In this document: one piece after another, positions 1-6,562 of the stretch | Numbering within the stretch: the first letter of the stretch is position 1 | Layout of the letters: each line of letters opens with the position of its first letter | From: a virus | Virus record (IMG/VR): IMGVR_UViG_3300029983_000084 | Coordinates: 1-25,262 of that record | Length of the DNA stretch: 25,262 nt | Direction: 5' to 3' (one strand) | Made by a program: the position numbers and the translations under genes | Notes under the pieces: model-generated | Seen by the model: the letters and a program-made list of their open reading frames with translations, nothing else | What the model was told of the DNA's origin: nothing | The model's database searches: none

Positions 1-2
1 CA

Positions 3-296
3 TCACCACAGAAATGTATAAAAATATCAGCAGAAACTTCAAATAACAATTATATAGCATTAAATAATTGGATTGAATCTTCATATTATTCCTCTATTAG
101 AAATTATAAACAAGATATAAATTATAATGGAATTTTTATTGGAGGAATATTTCCTATAGACTATACCTTTAATCAATATAAAATAAATGTAACATTTTCT
201 GCAGATTATATAAATGGTGATTTTTCATTATTCAAATTAAAAGAATTAAGAAAAGAAAAATTAAAAAGATTAAACAAAATATGTCAGAATTCATAA
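3..296 (+). CDS. C-terminal part of a possible phage tail/baseplate protein (cut by window edge)
   Basis: The frame is open from the window edge to a TAA at 294-296, so only the last 97 residues are visible. The segment around FIGGIFPIDYTF and INVTFSADYINGD has the layout of the C-terminal strands of T4 tail-tube/gp54-type proteins (a 'F-P' turn, then an alternating 'V-T-F-x-x-D-Y' strand). This is a resemblance by eye only. The product ends in a basic helix and the motif K-R-L-N-K-I-C-Q, which also ends the next two products. The last 16 bases overlap the start of the next gene. Alternative: an unrelated small structural protein. Confidence 0.5.
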   Translation, partial: SPQKCIKISAETSNNNYIALNNWIESSYYSSIRNYKQDINYNGIFIGGIFPIDYTFNQYKINVTFSADYINGDFSLFKLKELRKEKLKRLNKICQNS

Positions 297-634
297 CAGA
301 ATCTACAGATTTTTTATTAAAATTGGGAATAGAAATAACTGATATACATTATTCTAAAATAAATGGTTATCCAATAATCAAAATTGAAAACAACAATTTT
401 GGTTATTTTAAAAAAATTCGAAAATACTTTAAAATAGATATCTTCAGAATATTAGAAAATAATATAAGTAGTGCCCATTATAATCCAACTCCAATAACAA
501 AAACCTTCTATAATAATGAAATTAATGATATTAATGAAATTATTATTATTCTTAATGATTTTACTGATAATGCTAAAATATTACTACAAAGAAAACAAAA
601 ATTAAAAAAACTAAATATAATATGTCAAAAATAG
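281..634 (+). CDS. Small phage protein of unknown function ending in the KLNxICQ motif
   Basis: 117 residues beginning MSEFITES, with no family I recognise. It is rich in Ile and Asn, with predicted alpha/beta character (GYPIIKIENNNFGYF, then INEIIIILNDF). It has no signal peptide or membrane span. The C-terminus (RKQKLKKLNIICQK) matches the ends of the genes before and after it. Its ATG lies inside the last codons of the preceding gene (16-base overlap) and its own end overlaps the next start by 13 bases, so the three are probably translationally coupled. The start has no Shine-Dalgarno sequence. The N-terminus (FITES) faintly recalls the leader motif seen later in the window but lacks its MK..F core. 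Confidence 0.75.
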   Translation: MSEFITESTDFLLKLGIEITDIHYSKINGYPIIKIENNNFGYFKKIRKYFKIDIFRILENNISSAHYNPTPITKTFYNNEINDINEIIIILNDFTDNAKILLQRKQKLKKLNIICQK

Positions 635-870
635 AAGTAAAAAACTATATATGTAAAAACAATTTTTCAGATATGTTTATCACAAATGAAATATATAAAA
701 CACATTATACCTATCATAAAAATATTATACCTTATAATATTACAGCTTTTTCTAACAATGGTAATCATAGTAATAAATTTCACACTTTTAACTATATAGA
801 TTTTTTTGAAATATTCTACAACGAAAAAGAAATTAGATTAAAAAAATTAAACAAAATATGTCAAATATAA
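622..870 (+). CDS. Small phage protein of unknown function ending in the KLNKICQ motif
   Basis: 82 residues beginning MSKIEVKNYICK, not recognised. Aromatic- and His-rich middle (IYKTHYTYHKN, NKFHTFNYIDFF), no membrane segment. The C-terminus E-I-R-L-K-K-L-N-K-I-C-Q-I repeats the tail of the two upstream products, so the three may be short paralogues or share a recombining 3' end. The ATG overlaps the preceding gene by 13 bases. Downstream, 45 bases carrying a TATATATA-type box precede TnpB. The conserved joint (AAAATATGTCAAA) is also present at this gene's own end, but there it opens only a five-codon frame (MSNIT), as if the next gene had been displaced by the TnpB insertion. Confidence 0.7.
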   Translation: MSKIEVKNYICKNNFSDMFITNEIYKTHYTYHKNIIPYNITAFSNNGNHSNKFHTFNYIDFFEIFYNEKEIRLKKLNKICQI

Positions 871-880
871 CTTAAATTTA

Positions 881-897
881 TTTATATATAGAAAATG
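881..897 (+). promoter_or_regulatory. Putative phage promoter, TTTATATATAGAAAA type
   Basis: TTTATATATAGAAAATG lies 18 bases before the TnpB start. The same core followed by G-A-A recurs before deoC (10261) and the GIY-YIG gene (23960). Variants (TTAATATATA) precede many other genes on both strands. It resembles the T4 late-promoter core TATAAATA. The recurrence is seen; promoter function is inferred. Confidence 0.45.
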
Positions 898-914
898 ATT
901 AAAACTATATATTT

Positions 915-2129
915 ATGAAAATAGTAGAACGACATATTATTAAAAAATCAGATAAAAGATGGAAATCATTAGATAATATTTGTTTTTTATCTAAAAATCT
1001 TTATAATTCTGCGTTATATTATATAAGAAAGCATAAAGAAGAAACTGGTAAATTTATTAGATATAATGATTTAGAAAGAGAATTTAAATTAAATGACCAA
1101 CCTGATTATAGAAATTTGCCAATATCATCGTCACAACAAACTCTTATGTTAATAGATAAATCTTTAATATCATATTTCAAGTTGTTATCTAAATGGAAAA
1201 AAGATAAAAAATCATTAAACGGTTGTCCTCAATTTCCGCATTATAAAGATAAAATTACAGGTAGATTTCCTGTAATATTTACTATTAGTCAAGCTAAATT
1301 AAAAAATGAATATATACATTTTCCTAAAAAATCATTAATCGAACCTATAAAAACAAATGTAGAATCATTAAAACAAGTGCGAATTATTCCTCAATCATCT
1401 TGTTATGTAATTGAAATAGTTTATGAAAAGCAAGAAAAAGAAAAAATAATTAATGATAATTATTTATCTATAGACCTTGGTCTAAATAATTTAATGACTT
1501 GTTACGATACAAAAAATAACAAATCATTAATTATAAATGGTAAACCAGTAAAATCAATAAATCAATATTATAATAAAAAGAAAACTAAAATACAATCAAA
1601 ATTAATAAAAAATCATAATAAATATAGTTCAAATAGGTTAAATAATCTAACATTAAAACGAAATAATAAAATTACAGACTATCTCCACAAAAGTTCCAGG
1701 TTTATAGTCAATTATTGCGTGAATAATCAAATATCTAATTTGGTTGTTGGATATAATAAAGAATGGAAACAAGAAATAAATATTGGTAAAAGACATAACC
1801 AAAACTTTGTAAATATACCACACGGATCATTATTAAATATGTTAGAGTATAAATGCAAGTTAGATGGTATAAATTTTATTCAGAACGAAGAAAGTTATAC
1901 TAGTAAATGTTCAGCATTGGATTTGGAGTCATTAAGTAAACATGAAAATTACGTTGGTAAAAGAGTTAAAAGAGGTTTATTTGTGAGTTCAAAAGGGATA
2001 AAGATTAATGCTGATTTGAATGGAGCTTTAAATATATTAAGGAAAGTAGCACCAGATAAGGGAAAAGAAATTATCCAAACTAAAAGGTGTAGAGGTCAAG
2101 CGATTTGGCCATCAAAGATTAATCTTTGA
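915..2129 (+). CDS. tnpB: TnpB (IS200/IS605-type RNA-guided nuclease)
   Basis: 404 residues, a full-length TnpB. The N-terminal half is the helical and beta-barrel wedge region (conserved SLDNICFLSKNLYNSALYY; LPISSSQQTLMLIDKSL; CPQFPHYK). The RuvC core follows: first Asp at D187 in SIDLGLNNL, second motif region at 276-286 (LVVGYNKEWKQ), third Asp at D367 in INADLNGALNILRK. In the second motif the usual glutamate is replaced by the G-Y-N variant of this subgroup; the nearby EESYTSKC (325-332) may supply the acid. The zinc-ribbon region keeps only one cysteine. No TnpA transposase is present, so this may act as a stand-alone homing-like element. The 3' end of the gene doubles as the right-end RNA. 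A single gene between small phage genes, with a phage-type promoter box upstream. Confidence 0.9.
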   Translation: MKIVERHIIKKSDKRWKSLDNICFLSKNLYNSALYYIRKHKEETGKFIRYNDLEREFKLNDQPDYRNLPISSSQQTLMLIDKSLISYFKLLSKWKKDKKSLNGCPQFPHYKDKITGRFPVIFTISQAKLKNEYIHFPKKSLIEPIKTNVESLKQVRIIPQSSCYVIEIVYEKQEKEKIINDNYLSIDLGLNNLMTCYDTKNNKSLIINGKPVKSINQYYNKKKTKIQSKLIKNHNKYSSNRLNNLTLKRNNKITDYLHKSSRFIVNYCVNNQISNLVVGYNKEWKQEINIGKRHNQNFVNIPHGSLLNMLEYKCKLDGINFIQNEESYTSKCSALDLESLSKHENYVGKRVKRGLFVSSKGIKINADLNGALNILRKVAPDKGKEIIQTKRCRGQAIWPSKINL

Positions 2130-2130
2130 C
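2094..2130 (+). ncRNA. Predicted omega-RNA scaffold end / right end of the TnpB element
   Basis: The last TnpB codons hold two adjacent stem-loops. GGTCAA (2094-2099) pairs with TTGGCC (2105-2110) with one G-U. Then an 18-base perfect palindrome TCAAAGATTAATCTTTGA (2112-2129) contains the TGA stop. Overlap of the tnpB 3' end with a structured right-end RNA is the known arrangement of IS605 omega-RNAs; bases after about 2130 would be the guide. The true 3' boundary and the left end cannot be fixed from sequence alone. Confidence 0.45.
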
Positions 2131-2148
2131 AAAAATAAATTTTATATC

Positions 2149-3126
2149 GTGTCAAAAATATTCATAATAAGTAACACAAATTTCAACCTATCAAAAAACC
2201 TTTCTTCTAGAGAATGGTTAAAAAATATGGACTACTATTTCTACAATGAATTCATGCCTTATTTGACTAATAATGCTGAGCCCAATGATATATTAATTCA
2301 TTTAGGTAATCTACTATGCAAAACAAAAACAATTGATTTAACAGTCTTAAAATTCATTCAAGACATATTCGAAAAAATATCAAAAATACTTCCAGTATAT
2401 ATTATAGAAGGAGAAAATGATACACTATCATTAAATATTCTTAAAAATATAAGCAATATTGAAATTATTAAAGAGCCTAAAAAAATAGAAATACTTTTAA
2501 CTGAAAGTTTTGTTGCACTTCCAAGAAATACACAAATAGAGGATCTTGATAAATTTGATTCTAATTATTGTTTTTTTAATTTTGATTATATGAATACACC
2601 GAAAAGAGACATTATTGTAAATAAACTTAAATCATATAAAAAATGTTATAATGGATTTTATGAAAAAAATAGTGTAACTGCAAATATAAAAAATTTAGCG
2701 TCACCATATAATATTGATAGTGATAGTAAAAAAGGATTTATTGTGTTAGATGTTTATGCTGATAAAGATAAATTTATTCAAAATAAATTAAGTCCAAATT
2801 TCAAAAAAATAAATATAGAAATAGAATCTGATCTAAACATTCCAACTGAAACATTTATCAACAATTATGTCAGTTTAAATATAAATAAGCAATTATTAAT
2901 TGATAATAAATTGAAAATAGAAATGTTAATATCTGAGCATGATATTGTTAATGTGAACTATATTGATAATGAAATTTTGAAAGATAAAGAAGATATTTTA
3001 GAATTAAATGAATCTTCATTATCATTAAATGAAATGGTAATTGATTATATAAATCAATCACCATCTGAAAATAAGACAAGAATTTTACAAGAATTTAAAA
3101 ATATTGTGGAACTTAATAAGAAATAA
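2149..3126 (+). CDS. Catalytically degenerate gp47/SbcD-like metallophosphoesterase
   Basis: 325 residues starting at GTG; MSKIFIISNTNF aligns with the usual start of phage recombination-nuclease subunits (S-D-T-H-F). The fold order is intact: strand 1, REWLKNMDYYFYNEFMPYL helix, DILIHLGNL, ILPVYIIEGEND, IEIIKEP, SNYCFFNFDYM, SYKKCYNGFYE, LASPYNIDSDSKKGFIVLDVY. Every metal ligand is changed: D-T-H to N-T-N (9-11), G-D to G-N (53-54), G-N-H-D to G-E-N-D (88-91), the mid-domain His to N144, and G-H-x-H to G-F-Y-E (169-172). The C-terminal third (after about 235) is acidic and unlike the nuclease cap. It is therefore probably not a nuclease and may be a structural or binding paralogue. It lies directly after the TnpB element, whose insertion may have altered its start (GTG instead of the local ATGTCA joint). 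Confidence 0.7.
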   Translation: MSKIFIISNTNFNLSKNLSSREWLKNMDYYFYNEFMPYLTNNAEPNDILIHLGNLLCKTKTIDLTVLKFIQDIFEKISKILPVYIIEGENDTLSLNILKNISNIEIIKEPKKIEILLTESFVALPRNTQIEDLDKFDSNYCFFNFDYMNTPKRDIIVNKLKSYKKCYNGFYEKNSVTANIKNLASPYNIDSDSKKGFIVLDVYADKDKFIQNKLSPNFKKINIEIESDLNIPTETFINNYVSLNINKQLLIDNKLKIEMLISEHDIVNVNYIDNEILKDKEDILELNESSLSLNEMVIDYINQSPSENKTRILQEFKNIVELNKK

Positions 3127-3585
3127 TCACAAATTAGGTTTCCTTATCATATAATTATCATACATATTCACAAAGCCATATTTAGAATATAATTTATGAA
3201 GTAGATTATTATTCATTTTAGGTCCTTTAGAAGCATGCATAAAAGCAATAGTTCTACAAGAACTTGGAATAAATTCTTGTAAAGAAGACGTATTACAAGA
3301 TAGTTGTGAATCAACTAATAGCTCAATAGTAGTGTTAGTAGCATCAGCACTTTTACATAAAAATTTAAGGGCAGTTGAACAATTACCAAGTCTTCTATGT
3401 TCAGATATAGTTGTTATTAAATCTAAAACAAAAACCTCAGAAGTAATATGAAAAACAATATAACAATCATTCAAAAGAAGAACACCAGGACATATTAATA
3501 TAGAGCCAAGCATAAGCATATAATTTATCATAGATTCCTCATTGTGTGAGCTTTCATTAAATTTACAAAAATCATTAATTTTCAT
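3127..3585 (-). CDS. GNAT-like acetyltransferase with a capsid-leader-like N-terminus
   Basis: 152 residues. The C-terminal two thirds follow the GNAT fold: strand VFVLDLITTISEHRR, the acetyl-CoA loop R-R-L-G-N-C-S-T-A (in place of R-x-x-G-x-[GA]), helix ALKFLCKSA, strand TTIELLVDS, and the family-typical end LHKLYSKYGFVNMYDNYMIRKP. The substrate cannot be told. The start MKINDFCKFNESSHNEES matches the short M-K-x(4-6)-[FY]-x-E-S leader seen in many proteins of this window. The gene converges on the phosphoesterase gene with no spacer, and has its own TATATATA-type box 10-20 bases upstream. The acetyl-CoA loop is poorer than consensus, so activity is uncertain. Confidence 0.7.
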   Translation of the reverse strand: MKINDFCKFNESSHNEESMINYMLMLGSILICPGVLLLNDCYIVFHITSEVFVLDLITTISEHRRLGNCSTALKFLCKSADATNTTIELLVDSQLSCNTSSLQEFIPSSCRTIAFMHASKGPKMNNNLLHKLYSKYGFVNMYDNYMIRKPNL

Positions 3586-3590
3586 TTCAG

Positions 3591-3604
3591 AATTATATAT
3601 AATT
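3591..3604 (-). promoter_or_regulatory. Putative TTATATATAATT promoter-like box before the GNAT gene
   Basis: On the minus strand ATTATATATAATTCTGAAATG runs directly into the GNAT start. It has the same TATATATA core as other gene-proximal boxes in the window. The core is palindromic, so direction is assigned only by the adjacent gene. Confidence 0.3.
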
Positions 3605-3618
3605 TTTTACAATTTATT

Positions 3619-4413
3619 TTATTCTACCTTATATTTACATTCTTCAATTTTCATATGATATTTACCTTCAATTCTTATTTCTGGTTTAAAATGTTCCAAT
3701 TTAATATGAATATCCTTTATAATATCAGAAAAATATTCAACACCATTTATAAGTACTATACTTGATTTAGGAAAATTAATACTAAGAGACGATAACCAAT
3801 CTGACGCTGGTAATGGTTTTGGTTTTAAAATATAATATTTATTTCCTATAATATATTTTTTCATTTCTAGTATTTCAATTGGATAAAAATATTCTAATAT
3901 TTCATTCCTACTCTTTGTATTTTTTGATAAAATATTTTTTTTGAAAATATCATAATCTTTATTAGTTATTTTTTTACCATTAAAAAATGAATCATCACCA
4001 TAAAATTCGAATAACACATTTTCATAAGTACAATTTTTCTTAAATGTACTACCATGAAAATATCCAGAAAATAAACAAAATTTAAAAGAACAATTATCAA
4101 AAGTTGTCCATCTAATATGATCAGTCAATATACAATTTTCAAAACTACATTTTCTAAATTTAGCATTATCCATTGGAACAGCACCAGCAAAATTCACATC
4201 TTTAAAAGTACAATCAACAAAAGTTATTTTATTCAAATGAACCCATTTATCAATAATATCATATCGTGTACCCTTATAATTGATAAATTTCCAATTTTTT
4301 ATAGTTACCTCTCCAGACCCATCATATGACCAACCAATTAAATCAATTTGATCCTCATTACGATCAATAAAATCTTCCATTATCGGATTATTTGTGCGAA
4401 ATCTTTTTTCCAT
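3619..4413 (-). CDS. Pentapeptide-repeat-like protein with an unknown C-terminal domain
   Basis: 264 residues. Residues of about 35-150 show the five-residue periodicity A/C-x-F-x-x typical of right-handed quadrilateral beta helices (ITFVDCTFKDVNFAG, AKFRKCSFENCIL, TTFDNCSFKFCLFSG, STFKKNCTYENVLF). Cysteine is frequent in the central positions. Pentapeptide proteins often mimic DNA or act as scaffolds. The C-terminal part (about 170-264) contains ILKPKPLPASDWLSSL and a beta-rich tail that I do not recognise. The gene follows a strong terminator and has a possible host-type promoter. There is no leader motif at the N-terminus (MEKRFRTNNPIMEDF). Confidence 0.7.
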   Translation of the reverse strand: MEKRFRTNNPIMEDFIDRNEDQIDLIGWSYDGSGEVTIKNWKFINYKGTRYDIIDKWVHLNKITFVDCTFKDVNFAGAVPMDNAKFRKCSFENCILTDHIRWTTFDNCSFKFCLFSGYFHGSTFKKNCTYENVLFEFYGDDSFFNGKKITNKDYDIFKKNILSKNTKSRNEILEYFYPIEILEMKKYIIGNKYYILKPKPLPASDWLSSLSINFPKSSIVLINGVEYFSDIIKDIHIKLEHFKPEIRIEGKYHMKIEECKYKVE

Positions 4414-4428
4414 GTTTTATATTTTTAA

Positions 4429-4460
4429 CAAAGATAATTAATTTTTCTGAAAAAACACAA
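4429..4460 (-). promoter_or_regulatory. Possible Bacteroidota-type promoter (TTG...TATCTTTG)
   Basis: On the minus strand TATCTTTG (4436-4429) fits the Bacteroidota -7 element TAnnTTTG and sits 16 bases before the ATG at 4413. A TTG at 4460-4458 lies 21 bases further upstream, close to the usual 19-base spacing of the -33 TTG. A single match in an AT-rich genome could be chance, but it immediately follows a terminator, where a new promoter is expected. Confidence 0.35.
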
Positions 4461-4505
4461 CAAATCTGTCAATAAAGATGATTTATTGACAGATTTGTTG
4501 TGTTT
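4453..4505 (-). terminator. Intrinsic terminator with a perfect 24-bp stem
   Basis: The arms 4453-4476 and 4482-4505 are perfect reverse complements around a five-base loop (GATGA). Read on the minus strand, the stem ends in GTGTTTTTTC, giving a U-tract. It includes the stop codon of the 4504-4809 gene and separates it from the pentapeptide gene. It is the longest perfect hairpin in the window. Confidence 0.85.
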
Positions 4506-4809
4506 AAAATTCTGGTTCTTGATGAAATGGTCGTAATTGACTCACTTTACTTTTCTTTTTTATCTTCAGTTCTTCTGGTAAAAATTCACCAAATTCTCTA
4601 ATCATATTAATTTTAGCCATAATATGATGCTTAATATTTACATCAAAATTTTTAGCAAGTATATTCCAAGCAGAACCTTTAGACATACCTTTATTAACAT
4701 TACTCACTTTTGTCCAATCCTTTATGCCAATTTTTGCAACATTAAACATTTCGTCTAATTGCTCATTTGTTACAATTTCAGCAATTTTTTTAGCATCAAT
4801 TCTATTCAT
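4504..4809 (-). CDS. Small conserved-looking phage protein of unknown function
   Basis: 101 residues, MNRIDAKKIAEIVTNEQLDEMF..., mostly helical. The segment VNKGMSKGSAWNILAKNFDV reads like a short helix-turn-helix. The basic stretch LKIKKKSKVSQLRPF near the end suggests nucleic-acid or protein binding. I do not recognise the family. It has no leader motif and no membrane segment. The stop codon lies in the stem of the strong terminator at 4453-4505, so this ends the three-gene minus-strand unit 5811-4504. The start is preceded by the same AAAATAATATAAAATAATG leader as the gene upstream of it. Confidence 0.7.
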   Translation of the reverse strand: MNRIDAKKIAEIVTNEQLDEMFNVAKIGIKDWTKVSNVNKGMSKGSAWNILAKNFDVNIKHHIMAKINMIREFGEFLPEELKIKKKSKVSQLRPFHQEPEF

Positions 4810-4822
4810 TATTTTATATTAT

Positions 4823-4856
4823 TTTAATTATGTGGTAAATTTAATTATGTGGTAAA
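4823..4856. repeat. 17-bp perfect tandem duplication
   Basis: TTTAATTATGTGGTAAA occurs twice back to back (4823-4839 and 4840-4856). The second copy holds the stop codon of the 4841-5173 gene, so the duplication lengthens the intergenic spacer without changing the coding sequence much. Confidence 0.9.
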
Positions 4857-5173
4857 GAATTCATATATGTAAGATATGAAAATAAACTCATATTTAATTC
4901 ATACTGTTTATATTTATCAGCAATAAAATTATCTTTAATTAGAATTGATAATACTGAGCATTTTTCATATTCTTCTAAATTTTGAAAATATTTTAGCATC
5001 CATTTTAATTCTAGTCTTTTCCATATACCATCTGAATCTAAACAAAATTTACATATTTCAATATTATTTGTCTCTATTATCAATTTATAACAATCTTCAA
5101 ATGATTGATAACTTTCAGCAATTTCTTTATATTGATTCATTACATCCTTTTTATTCATTTTTTTATCGGTCAT
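4841..5173 (-). CDS. Small all-helical protein of unknown function
   Basis: 110 residues. Short charged N-terminus (MTDKKMNKKDVMNQYKEIAESY) followed by alternating helices (FEDCYKLIIETNNIEICKFCLDSD; LELKWMLKYFQNLEEYEKCSVLSILI). The spacing recalls a helical-repeat scaffold such as ankyrin/TPR-like hairpins, but no repeat motif is clear. Three cysteines, no CxxC pair. The ATG shares its A with the stop of the glycosyltransferase gene (ATAATG), so the two are coupled. Function unknown. Confidence 0.65.
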   Translation of the reverse strand: MTDKKMNKKDVMNQYKEIAESYQSFEDCYKLIIETNNIEICKFCLDSDGIWKRLELKWMLKYFQNLEEYEKCSVLSILIKDNFIADKYKQYELNMSLFSYLTYMNSLPHN

Positions 5174-5811
5174 TATTTTATATTATTTTTATATCTTTCT
5201 TCAATAAAAGAATAATCAACTACTCGTTGCTCAATATCAGAAAAAGAATTAATTTGAGTTGTCATCATAGGATTTGTCATAAGGCAAATGCCTTTTGTCT
5301 GAATATTTTTAGCTAGATAAACATCAAGTATATCATCAAAATTTTTTATAATTTTAATTCCATCATATTTATTTATAAAAGAGTCGTAGACAAGATTACT
5401 ATATGCCATTGAATGAACCGCAAAAGCATTTTTTAATAAAATTAGATTTGGTTTAAATTTAATTAATTTTTCATGTGTATTTGCACCTAAATAAAATAAA
5501 TGCCACTTTATTCCTTGTGCTTGGTTAATAGAAGTTTGTAATACTTTTTGAGGATTATCAACAATAAATTCAAAATCATCTTCAAAAACTAAAACATTTT
5601 TTAATTTTTTTTCCTTTGCGATTTTTACAATAGCAAGATTAGATTTTATTACACCAACTCTACCATCATCTTCTTTTATAGCTGAAAATCTCTGAACTCT
5701 ATCTAAAATATCAGCCTTTTTGAACTCCTCCTGTGCATGATTCCATCTATCAATTCTTGTGTCTAAATTGATACAATATATCTCATCAAAATAATCAAAC
5801 GGATTGCTCAT
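5173..5811 (-). CDS. Glycosyltransferase family 25-like protein
   Basis: 212 residues. It matches the GT25 (LPS/procollagen glycosyltransferase) pattern: the opening strand EIYCINLDTRIDRWNHA (10-26), a FSAIKEDDG segment, helix IKSNLAIVKIAKEKKLKNVLVFEDD with the E-D-D metal/nucleotide-sugar motif at 77-79, and a second half with WHLFYLGANTHEKL and AFAVHSMAYSN, where the substrate residues of GT25 lie. Length agrees with bacterial members. The enzyme would transfer a sugar from a nucleotide-sugar donor; the acceptor could be host surface glycan, a virion protein or modified DNA. It is the first gene of the minus unit 5811-4504. No membrane segment. Confidence 0.8.
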   Translation of the reverse strand: MSNPFDYFDEIYCINLDTRIDRWNHAQEEFKKADILDRVQRFSAIKEDDGRVGVIKSNLAIVKIAKEKKLKNVLVFEDDFEFIVDNPQKVLQTSINQAQGIKWHLFYLGANTHEKLIKFKPNLILLKNAFAVHSMAYSNLVYDSFINKYDGIKIIKNFDDILDVYLAKNIQTKGICLMTNPMMTTQINSFSDIEQRVVDYSFIEERYKNNIK

Positions 5812-5857
5812 ATTAAATGTTTATTTTTTATATCAAATAATTTTTTGATAGTTTAAA

Positions 5858-5895
5858 TTAATATATAAGTAATGAAACATATCAAATTATTTGAA
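5858..5895 (+). repeat. 38-bp direct repeat, copy 1 (promoter-like box plus start of a leader gene)
   Basis: Identical to 6525-6562. It contains TTAATATATAAGTAATG followed by the first eight codons (MKHIKLFE) of the gene. Recombination between the copies would delete exactly the gene at 5872-6528. Confidence 0.9.
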
Positions 5896-6528
5896 AAATA
5901 TATTACTGAAGTTCCTAAAATTATAAATGATGGTATAATTAATTTTGCAAAAATTTATAATAAAGAAAAAGGTTATTCAAATAAATCTATATTTTATAAT
6001 AATAATATAGGACCAGGTAAATATGTTTCTATTGCAGAAAATCCTGTTGATAACTTCGGCTATATTATTGTTGGTGACTTACAATTAGAAAAATTTATAA
6101 GAAACGCTAAAGATGATGGACTGTGTGATACATTATACATGAGATCATTAACTAATAAAGTTAATAAAAAATATGGTAGTAGTAACGTTATTAATGTTGC
6201 TATTGATGGTAATCCAAAATTAGATATAACAAAAAATACAAATACAATTTGGGATAAAATGTTTAATCCAATTGACGATAAACAAATTGTAAGAATGATG
6301 GATAAAGAAACAATTATTGAAGAAAACACTTTAATTGTTAATAAAAAAGGAGAAATTAAAACAAGTGCAAAAGGTGACAGTTGAATAATACGGTACAAAG
6401 AAAGTGATGATTATATATTTACTCAATTTCATTCTGGTTGGAATGTAATAATGAAAGAAGATGATTTTATTAGTAAATTTATGAAAGATTCAGAATTTCT
6501 ACTATCTGTACATAAATATAATATTTAA
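5872..6528 (+). pseudogene. Leader-bearing unknown protein interrupted by an in-frame TGA
   Basis: Starts MKHIKLFEKYITE, one of the best matches to the T4-type capsid leader (I-T-E fits the [I/L]-x-E prohead-protease site). After 170 residues a TGA at 6382-6384 interrupts the frame. The same frame then runs 47 more codons (RYKESDDYIFTQFHSGW...) to end in H-K-Y-N-I, the tail shared by its neighbours. The intact product would be 218 residues. TGG is used for Trp in the extension, so the TGA is best read as a TGG-to-TGA nonsense change, though readthrough is possible. The body (NNIGPGKYVSIAENPVDNFGYIIVGDL; NVINVAIDGNPKLDI) is not recognised. Preceded by the TTAATATATAAGTAATG box and divergent from the GT25 gene. 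Confidence 0.6.
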
Positions 6529-6562
6529 TATATAAGTAATGAAACATATCAAATTATTTGAA
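6525..6562 (+). repeat. 38-bp direct repeat, copy 2
   Basis: Identical to 5858-5895. It starts within the stop region of the interrupted gene, includes the TTAATATATAAGTA box, and covers the first eight codons of the 6539 gene. Sequences diverge right after both copies. Confidence 0.9.

Noticed and set aside
4945-5316. Long open frame on the plus strand opposite the glycosyltransferase and the 4841 gene
   Set aside because: It is antisense to two well-supported coupled genes, is full of Ile/Leu/Phe/Tyr as expected from A/T-rich antisense reading, and has no start context.
6382-6384. Reassignment of TGA to tryptophan in this phage
   Set aside because: TGA clearly ends many genes here (overlapping TGA/ATG joints) and Trp is encoded by TGG throughout, including in the same reading frame.
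6060-6398. Hydrophobic open frame on the minus strand that could be read as a membrane protein
   Set aside because: It is the shadow of the 5872 leader gene; its apparent membrane segments come from reading A-rich codons backwards as Phe/Leu/Ile/Ser.
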